Origin: Durusdinium trenchii
Taxonomy: Eukaryota; Sar; Dinophyceae; Suessiales; Symbiodiniaceae
Assembly (NCBI GenBank): GCA_963970005.1
Contig: CAXAMN010021224.1
Location: 3,921-67,920, forward strand
Direction: 5' to 3'
Length of the DNA: 64,000 nt
Shown: positions 36,901 to 45,900 of the stretch, piece by piece
Layout: the number at the start of each line of letters is the position of its first letter
How positions within the stretch are numbered: position 1 is the first letter of the stretch
Made by a program: the position numbers and the translations under genes
The notes under the pieces: model-generated
Seen by the model: only the letters and a program-made list of their open reading frames with translations
The model's database searches: none
Told to the model about the DNA's origin: nothing

Positions 36901-39900
36901 CCGGCAAGCTCCGGGGTAGTCCCGGCTAGCGATGACGAAGGTGACGAGGCATTGGCACCAGGTGAGGAGTGGGACATGATGGAGGTCAAGACACCGGAGA
37001 AGTCTGTCCATCGCCTGGTAGAGGTGAATGAGATGTCAAGTGAAAGCAGTGAGGAAGAACCAGGTGATCAAGAGAGTGAAGACGAGCGTAACCTGGAAGC
37101 GGTCGTTGTGGCCAAGTTAGGTGCGCCAAAGAAAGCGACAACAGACTTGTACAGACACGGCCTCACTGGGACAGTTCACTGTGGAAGTGTCACCCCAGGC
37201 AAGTTAGCTTGTGGACGAGCGATCAGCGCTGTCATGATCAAGCTTGAACAGGAAGTGCATGCATGGGGTAGTAAGTGCAAGGTGTGCGAAGGGTACACCA
37301 GGTGAGCTTCCGGACTAGCGCTGCGAGGAAAATGTGGGTGCAAAGCTGAGGTGATGTGTGTAGGTGAGCAGGAAGTGGGTGCAAGTCAAGCGAAGTCATG
37401 TGGCACAAGGGAGTTGTTCCCAAGTGCATTCGACCTGACACCGGGTTGTCCGGCAAGGTCGAGTGGTGCGGGGTGGTCCTGCACGCCTAAGTGGTTGCCT
37501 CCGGAGGACTGCGGGAAGCGCGCGTCGGGGGGGGGCAAGGAGGTATGGTGCCAGGTGAGAGGTGATCGAGTGAAGTATCAGGAAAGCTTGGACTCAGCAG
37601 AACTAGTATGAGTGTGATCCATGTGACCACCCGAAGTCAAGTGAGGCCCAAGGGACGCTGTTTTGTGGTTGTAGAAGCCATGGCCACGTTGACAGAGTCC
37701 CATGCGGTCTTTGACGCCAAATTGAGAGACATGGGGTTGGACGGCTACAAGGACGAGATGAGCCGCAGAGGATGGACTACGATGAGCACATTTGCCTTTG
37801 CGAGCAGCTGGTCGCCAGGCTCCGGTGATGATCAAGCTTTCATCAATCAAGTGGCAAGGCCATTGTTGGGGGCAGCGGACCATGCGGATCTCCCAAAGCT
37901 CCGAAAGTTGTACCATGAGGCTTACACCATCGTGGCCGCAGAATTGCGGAGCAGGCTGGAGGGCACGCAGGAGGCAGATGGCTCAAAGACCAGAAAGTTA
38001 CCACCGGTGGAGAGGAAGACAAGGTGGGCGCAGTTGAAGGCAGCGTATGCGCACCTGCAGTTGTCAGATCAGCTCGAGCCAGCTCACCATGTGGTGGATA
38101 AGTTCCACTCCATGAGGGTGGATGGAGAGTTGCGGTATTTGGCACCGCATGAAGTGCCCACAAGGGATCAGGAGCTTCACAATGTGAAGACGGAGGAGCT
38201 CATCAAGAAGGACGCATCAGGACACTTGCGAGCACATGATGAGACAAAGCTCCCAGAGGCAGATACGCGCACGGATTTGCGCCTGAGACAGGCATACACC
38301 AGGAGGGGCTTGGCACTGGAAGTGGCTGATGTGATGAGCTTCACGGCACACGAAAAGTTGATCGACAAGATGTTCCAAGAATACCAACGAGAACCTCCCA
38401 TGGGCTACGTTGGTGTGACTTTGTCCCAGGTGGCCGCGGCAGACAGGAAGGCATGGAAGTTGATGTCCGAGGAACTGCAAGGAGATCTTGGCCGTGACGG
38501 GACTGGCAGGCGCCTGGCAGACGCGGCCGTGGACAGGGTAGTGGGCAACCCGGCTTTCTTGACCATCCTGTTGCCACTGCCAGGCACGAAGGGGTCAGCT
38601 GCAAAAGATGAGCCAGCCCAGGCCAGTGAAGTGACTGGCACCGGGGTGGGGAAGCGCAAGCTCATGAAGGAGAATCAAAAGTTGAAGGAACGCCTTCGTG
38701 AAGCAGAAACCAAGAAGACCAAAGCCAGCTCGTCAAACCAGGAGGCAGAGAAGACAGTGGCCCCAAAGAAAATGCCGATCAAGATGCCGAAGGAGTTGTG
38801 GGGCTTCTCACCGATGAAGCATGGCGAACGCCTGTGCTACGGCCTCCAGCTCGGGAACTGCAAGAACGGCAAAGATGGAAAGTGTGGTAAGGGGCTGCAC
38901 ATATGCATGAAATGCTGGAAGCAGGGCCATGGAGCCATGCAGTGCAGCCAGTGACAAGAGGTCACAGACGAAGAGCCCACAGGCCAGGAGGCAGAGGCAG
39001 TGTGGGCAACGGAATCGGTGTCCACCAGGAGATCTGCGGAGGGCCCCGATACCTGTACAGAAACTTTTCAAGAACCCAGGTACAGTCCTGGCAGACTGAG
39101 TGAAAACGTCAGTGGCGAAGTGCCGTGCACGTTTGAGTTGTTTGCCGGATCTTGTAAACTAAGTAAGTGTTTGAAAGCACACGGCTTTTCTGCAGTAGGC
39201 GTCGATCATAAGAAGTGTAAGAATCGAGTTGGACCCTGTATAGTTATGGACTTGTCACATGAGAGCAGTGCACGTTTTATAGAGAAGAAGGTCGATGAGG
39301 GCATTGTCTATTTCATCCCAATGGCACCCCCATGCGGAACAGCTTCGCGAGCACGTGATAAACCGATCCCTCGTTGGCTCCGGCAACAAGGAGTACCTTC
39401 TCCACCACCACTAAGGAGTGCGGAGTACCCCAGCGGGCTGCCGGGGTTGAAGGGGACAGATTTGACAAGAGTCGAGTTGGCTAATGCATGTTATGCCACG
39501 GCTGCACGCATTTTCAAGTATGGGCACTCACGTGGTGTCATAGTCTTCATTGAGAATCCCACCAACAGCTACATGTGGATGGTACCATGCATTGCGGCGC
39601 TGTTCAACCTGTCAGGTGTGTACTTCACGACGTTCCAGGTGTGTATGCATGGGGGGGAGCGGGACAAGAAGACGTCTCTACTTCACAATTGCAAGCAGCT
39701 GCAACAGTTGGGAGTCATGTGTGACAGACAGCATGCTCACAAAGGGTGGTCCGTGAGCAAGTCCCTATCTGGAAAGTGGCAATATGACACCGCTAGTGAG
39801 GCAGAATACCCCCTCCTCCTATGTCAGAGGATTGCTGCTATCATCAGTCAACTCGCCCATGCACAGAACCTCCCAATCCACCTTGAAGCTCGTTCCACTC

Positions 39901-42900
39901 CCTTGGCGCAACAGGCATCAACCGCATGGAGAGTGGCGGCTGGGCGCCAACCTAGGGGGAGGCGAGCACAGGCAATGCTGCCCGAAGACGGCCAAGTTGT
40001 CGAAGTCGAGGTGAAAGGTGCCCGTGATTGCCACAAAGTTGCTAATTGGAGTGGCCGCTCCAAGACAGATACCTTTGTTGCAGGTCGAGTTTTTCCAGCC
40101 GGTACCCGGATTCTTCATCGTTTTCCGTCCAATGAGGGGGAAGATCACGGGGACGAGCATGACGGAGGTGCAATGAAAGTGGTTTTTGGCATCCCAATGA
40201 CCCCGGAAGAGGCAGTCAGGCGTGCACACCTACTTCAACATCCCTTTGATACGACCTTCCAGACGCCAGACCATGTGTTAGACAGCATGTTTCAAGTGTT
40301 GACCAAGGGGTCTCAGGAGGTGCACGATGAGAGAGTGCGCAGACTGAAGTGGATGAAGGCGAAGGTCGCCGAGCTGGAGGGACAGGAACATGAGTTGCAT
40401 GCTGGTATGGAAACCAAAGTAGCAGAAGTGATGGCCCCCAAGAAGTTGCTGTTGTTTGCAGAGCTGATCAAGATGGTTGGTTATGCCGACTCACACCTCA
40501 TCGAGGACATGTGCAGAGGCATGCAGATAACAGGGGAAGGTAGGGTCACAGGGTGCTTTGCGCAGGAGTGCAAGCCACCGGTGTTGGATAGAGAAGACTT
40601 GTGGAGGGGGTCGAAGTCGGCCCAACGGGAGGTCGAGGCCAAGATCCCCAGGCACATGGCAGGTCGGAGGGTCGAGGTGGCTGGAGAGGAGGTTGAAGTG
40701 GCACAAGAAGTGTGGGCAGCCACCATGAAGGAGGTGGAGAAAGGGTGGTTGGCAGGTCCCTTGTCTGCATCGCAGGTAAGTGAGGTAGTGGGTCCGTTGT
40801 GGACCCCGAGCCGGAGGTTTGGCATCGTGCAAGGAGCTAAGGTGAGGAACATCGACGATCTCAGCGAGTTCGCAGTGAACCAGAGCTACGGCCCAGGCGA
40901 GAAGCTTGACTTGGGGGGCGTCGACGAGGTGGTCTCGTTGGCGGCCTCGTGGATGCGGGCTTTCGGGAAACAGGGGGACGAGGTGCAAGTGCGCCTCTCG
41001 AGCGGGTTGGTGCTAGAGGGGAGGAAGTGTGAGGAGTTTAGGGGTGTGGGACTGCATCTCAGTGGCAGGTGTCTTGACCTAAAATCAGCTTACAAGCAGC
41101 TAGCCCTGTCACCGGCCGATAGAAGTTGTGCAGTGATTGCAGTGCTCGACCCAGAGGTGAACAGAGTGAAGTACTTTGTGTCTTACGTCCTCCCCTTTGG
41201 TGCAACGGGGTCCGTGATGGCCTTCAACAGGGCTGCTCGGGCGTTGCGCGAAGTGCTCCAGAGGTTCTTGTTCCTGCCGGTTGTTAACTACTTCGACGAC
41301 TTCCCGCATGTTGACCTGGAGAGGATGGTTGTTAGGTCCCAGGTGGTCATGGAGGAGGCCTTCCGTGTGCTCGGGTGGGGAATAGCCGAGGAGGCGAAGA
41401 AGAGAACACCGCCTGCTAGGAGGTTGGTCGTGCTCGGGGTTGTGATCGACCTGAATCAGTCCCAGGATGGGGTAGTGGTTGTCCGCAACAAGGACGAACG
41501 GGTTGATGAGTTGGAGGCAACGATCACAGAGGTCGAGTCTTTGGGTGTGTTTCCCCCGGCAACCGCAGCCAAGGTATACGGGAGGTTGAACTTCGCCGAG
41601 GCACAGTGCAGTGGTCGGTGGCTAGCTCCCTTGCTGGGGCCAGTGAAACAGAGGGCGCTCATGGCCAGGACAGTGAGAGGGGTCACGAGGGAGATCAGGG
41701 AGGCCTTGCAGACGTCAGCAGAGTTGTTGAGACAGGCCCCACCTAGGAGGTTAGAAGCCGTGAATGGTGAAGAACCGTGTCTAGTGTTCACTGACGGGGC
41801 CTACGAAGATGGTGTGGCCACTTGTGGAGCTGTCTTGATCTCACCTAGGCTTGAGAGAGCCATTGCATTCGGTTTCAAGATACAAGACGAGATAGTAGCT
41901 GACTGGCATGGATATGGCCATGAGCATGTCATCGCCCAGGCGGAGATGCTGCCGATTGTGATAGTGAAGTGCCAATTTGCTCCCTTGTTGAAGGGGGCAC
42001 GTGTCTTGTACTTCATTGACAACGAAGGAGTCAAGGAAGCGCTTGTAGCTGGGGTCACGAAGTCAGCGCATGCTAGTCGAGGCCATGGTGAGAGATGCTA
42101 GCAACAATAGTCTCAACTGGTACACTCGTATAGCGTCACCTAGCAACATAGCCGATGCACCGTCGAGGTTGAGGTGGGATGAGTTAAGTGGGATGATCGA
42201 CTACGTCAAGGTGAATGCCGAGTTCGACTACGCTGAATGGGGTAGAGTCCGGGTAGTCTGAATTAAGAAGTGATAAGTCAGGTCCNNNNNNNNNNGGGGT
42301 AGAGTCCGGGTAGTCTGAATTAAGAAGTGATAAGTCAGGTCCAACAGAGTTGTACAGAAACAGAGCGTTTGAATGTGTCAATTTTCCAACCATTTTACCA
42401 AGCAGTACAACTGCACCGTACCAGTCCCCAATGTGAAGAAAAACAAGTGTCTTGAGCGAATGAGAATTTCGTGGTGTCGAACATGTAATATATATATATA
42501 TCACTTGTTTACTTTTCTACATCGGCAGGTCTTAGGTGCCACTCGCTGCGTGAGCTGCCTGGCTGGGCGGGCCAGCGCATGGATGGGTGCGAACAGTGTG
42601 GAGGCCTGTGAGGCTTGTAGACCTGGGAGCTACAGCCACTTGACTGAAGGGACGGGACGTGAACTTGACACACGCAGGTGTTTTGATGCCTCTAGTGGAC
42701 CAGCTGGTTAGTTGGGGGCGTAGGAAGGGACAAGGTGGACAAGTATCGTCAAACTCATATGGTTTGTGGGCAGTGTGGAGTAGATATTTTCCTGTCCTTT
42801 TTGGGAGAGTCAAGAGTCTAAGCATACTGTACCCCGATTTCCGGTCTTTTCAAAAGAATAACCTCCCCCCCATACCGCCTTCCACATCCCAAGTCGAGAC

Positions 42901-45900
42901 CTGTGAATCCCAGGCTTGTCCACCAGACTTGTCGAGCCGGTGTGCTGCACCATTCCTGAAGGCGACCATTCGCTATCGAAGAGCTATTAAATAGCTGCTA
43001 TTTATTGGTCGATCATGCGAAAAAATCATGTCCTCCAACGAACGAAGTTCGCCCGGACTCGACTGAGCCAAGCCGGAGCCGTTCGAGCCGGGGGATCTTT
43101 GAGGCAATGAGTCCTGGAGCTCTTGCGAAGCCTGCCCCATGGGCCGTGCCTGGGACAACGACCATACCATGAGTCGAGGGTGATCGGAAGGGGGGGGCCG
43201 AACGACCCTGTTTGAGAGACGTGTGTTTTTTCCATGTCTTTTTTCAGGGTGAAAGGAACATCCAGACCAGAGGAAAGGTGCTTCCAACAAGTCCACAATC
43301 TTTTGGTCGATCGGTCGGCCTTCTCGTAGCAGGTCTGAAGGGTCGGCCTTCCAAGGTTTGCCCAACGCAGAAGGGGTCCGAAGTTGACGGTCCGAGGTTT
43401 GAGTGTGTCGCCCCAGCCGATCCTAACTGACTTGGGAGGAGAAATTCCATCTTCCCCAGGTTGGGTCGCGGGAGCCGGGCCTCGCTCCGCGACCCAGGGA
43501 GTTTCTGTGAAAACCAGTGGCTAGCCAATCTCGCCACAAACCATCAAAAACCGGGTTTTTCTCGAAGTCTACCAAAAAAAACTTGTTTTTTGGATGTTTT
43601 TGGTGAACGTTTCATGGTTTGTGGGGCCGCTGGTAGCCAATCTCCCTCTCATGCAGCTTTTGCTGATGTGGAAGTCCAAGCGATTCCTTGGCATCCCTGC
43701 GAGGAGTAGATCAATGGGATGGGTCACAGGCGGTTTTCAGATCAATCTCGTCGGAGAAAAGAGTTAAGATGATTGAGACGCAGACATTCAGAGCGGGTCG
43801 CCGCGAGAAAACCCAAAACCTAGTTCAGGGGTGTCTATAAACCATCCTTTCCTGGGTGCTGGGATAAGAGTTCATGGCCATCGCTAGGGTAGGGGTTCTT
43901 CTGAACTTGTTCATAGATAAATAGGGATGACAAAGGGCCTGGACAGTGATCCAGGAACTGCACACTCCCATTTTCTGGCCCCCTTGGTGGAGGAATCCCT
44001 GTGCAAAGTCTGGTTGCCACTGGGATATGAGCCGCTGACTCTGACGGTGCTTTTCTTCGTCGATCCCAACTCGTGGGGGTGGCATCTCGCTCAAGTCCTG
44101 CGTGATGCTTGGGCTGGCTGGGCAAAAGCCCAGGTTGGAGTGATTCTGAAGGCACCTCCCTGTGCCCCTGGTCGGCATTCACCGTTACCGTTACACGCCC
44201 GGCGATGAGGGAGGCGTGTTGAAGCTACGCGCCCAGAGTCAGCAAAACATTGCTTGAACCTGGAAAGACTGGAGCCATTGATTGGGCCATTGATATCCTT
44301 TCAACAAGTTCAACGGACAAAAACAAAGGGACCGTCCCTAAAGTGAAATGAATCATAACTGCGAACCCCTCAAATTCCATCCTGCTTGGATCTCCACCCC
44401 AAACTTCCTATCTAGCCTATTTGGACAGCGAAAGTTGACAACACCACCCACCGATCAGCAAGATGCCTTAGAGATTCTAGAAACGCCTTGTGAATCACAT
44501 GTCACTTTTGGTTGAGAGTTTGTTGGCCACGTGAGCTGAAGAGGGTGTAAGAAGAAGGCTGACGGCGATATTTAATGGAGAGATCCCCAACCAATGGGTC
44601 CTGTTACTGTTCTATGTTCCTTCTTCCATAGCGTCTTTGGAAGGTCTCCCTATTCTCAAAACCCTGAGGGGATTTTCTCTGGCAAGCCTTGTCCGAGGGA
44701 GTATGGGAGTGAACAAGTCCTGGGATCAAGCTCTGAGATCAAAAGGTCGAGAAGTCTTAAGGTGACGGAGAACTCACACATTTTCCATGTCATTGGCCTG
44801 TTGAGGCAGTGCCTGTTGCCATGACTCACTCGGAGTCAGTGCCGTTTGGGTCGGCCAAGGCACTGCCTGCGGCCTTGGCCGCTACAGCGCCGTCTATGGC
44901 GCCACAACGGAGGCGGTGTGCCTCCACTGTGCGGTGGGGCGTTCGTCACCGGAGGCCGCCACAGACGCAGGCGTGGTGCGATCGTGAACTGCATTCGTTC
45001 GTTCCGGGTGGGTGGGTGGTTTAGGGAGGGAAGAAAACCACGGAAACTGTAGGTTTCATGAGGTTTTCAGATGGTCTCATCCTGCATCACTAGGCTGAAA
45101 GCAGAGATGTTGAGTTGCCATCGTGTTCGTCCATCCAAGCCAAAGACTTGAGATGTAAAGAAATCCACGCACCCCAGCATCGAGTATACTGGTATATACT
45201 CCATTATCCGCAAGCAGCTGTTAGAGGCACCCTGAAGCAGTGCCGTGGGGTTCATCCCTCAGGCAGCTGCCAGCACTGCCCTGCTGGGCGTTGGAACGGG
45301 CAGGCGGGCGCCGCCTGCGCGGGTTGCCCAGCCGGGCGCGCCAGTGGCGCACTGGGCGCGACGGAGGAGGCCGTTTGCGAGGTGCCGGACTGGGGGTTCG
45401 AGAGGGTCGGACGGGTTGAGGAGGAGAGTGCCAAGGGAGAAAAGGGATCCACTTGAACTGATGTTTTTTTCTCTCAATTCAGGCTGACACTTCTTGACTT
45501 TTCTCAAAGATCATGAGAGGCAGCTTTGGCCCAGCTGTCTTCGATTCACTTACTGTACTGCTTCTTCCCCTCACAGCAAACTGGTCCACCAGAGGAATGG
45601 ATAGACCACGTATCCAAGCCTGGAGATAGAACTGACTTAGGTCTCCCACCTTCCACGCCAGTCTCTCCTTCGGACTGGACGAACTCCCTTGGACCACTCA
45701 CGAGGCCTCAGATGGAGCCTTGGAGCCTTGGGTTTCTCATTCCAGGATGTGTGCCTGAAAACGACCAAGAGAAGGGTTTCTCAGAAAAATAGCCAAAAGT
45801 AGACCTGCAAAAGGAAAGGAGTTATCATTTCAGGTGGCATTACCTAGGGTTTCTTGTCTATTGGACTACCCATTGTAGAATTGATCTTTACCTTATTTAT

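Larger units (their letters stand above)
35161..42342 (+). mobile_element. Retroelement B: DIRS-like element with recombinase upstream of Gag
   Basis: This is an element-level entry. Three large ORFs in order: tyrosine recombinase (35161-37305), Gag with CCHC knuckle (37608-38954), methyltransferase/RT/RNase H (38955-42101 plus frameshifted tail to 42261). ORFs are nearly intact, so this copy is younger than element A. Its AT run at 35007-35026 and a poly-C run lie just upstream; no terminal inverted or split direct repeats were found by eye. It lies in intron 24 of gene 1, same strand. Confidence 0.8.

Noticed and set aside
43430-43709. Frame ending HPCEE near 43.7 kb as a gene 1 exon
   Set aside because: Only one Cys in the right area and no splice sites in matching phase.
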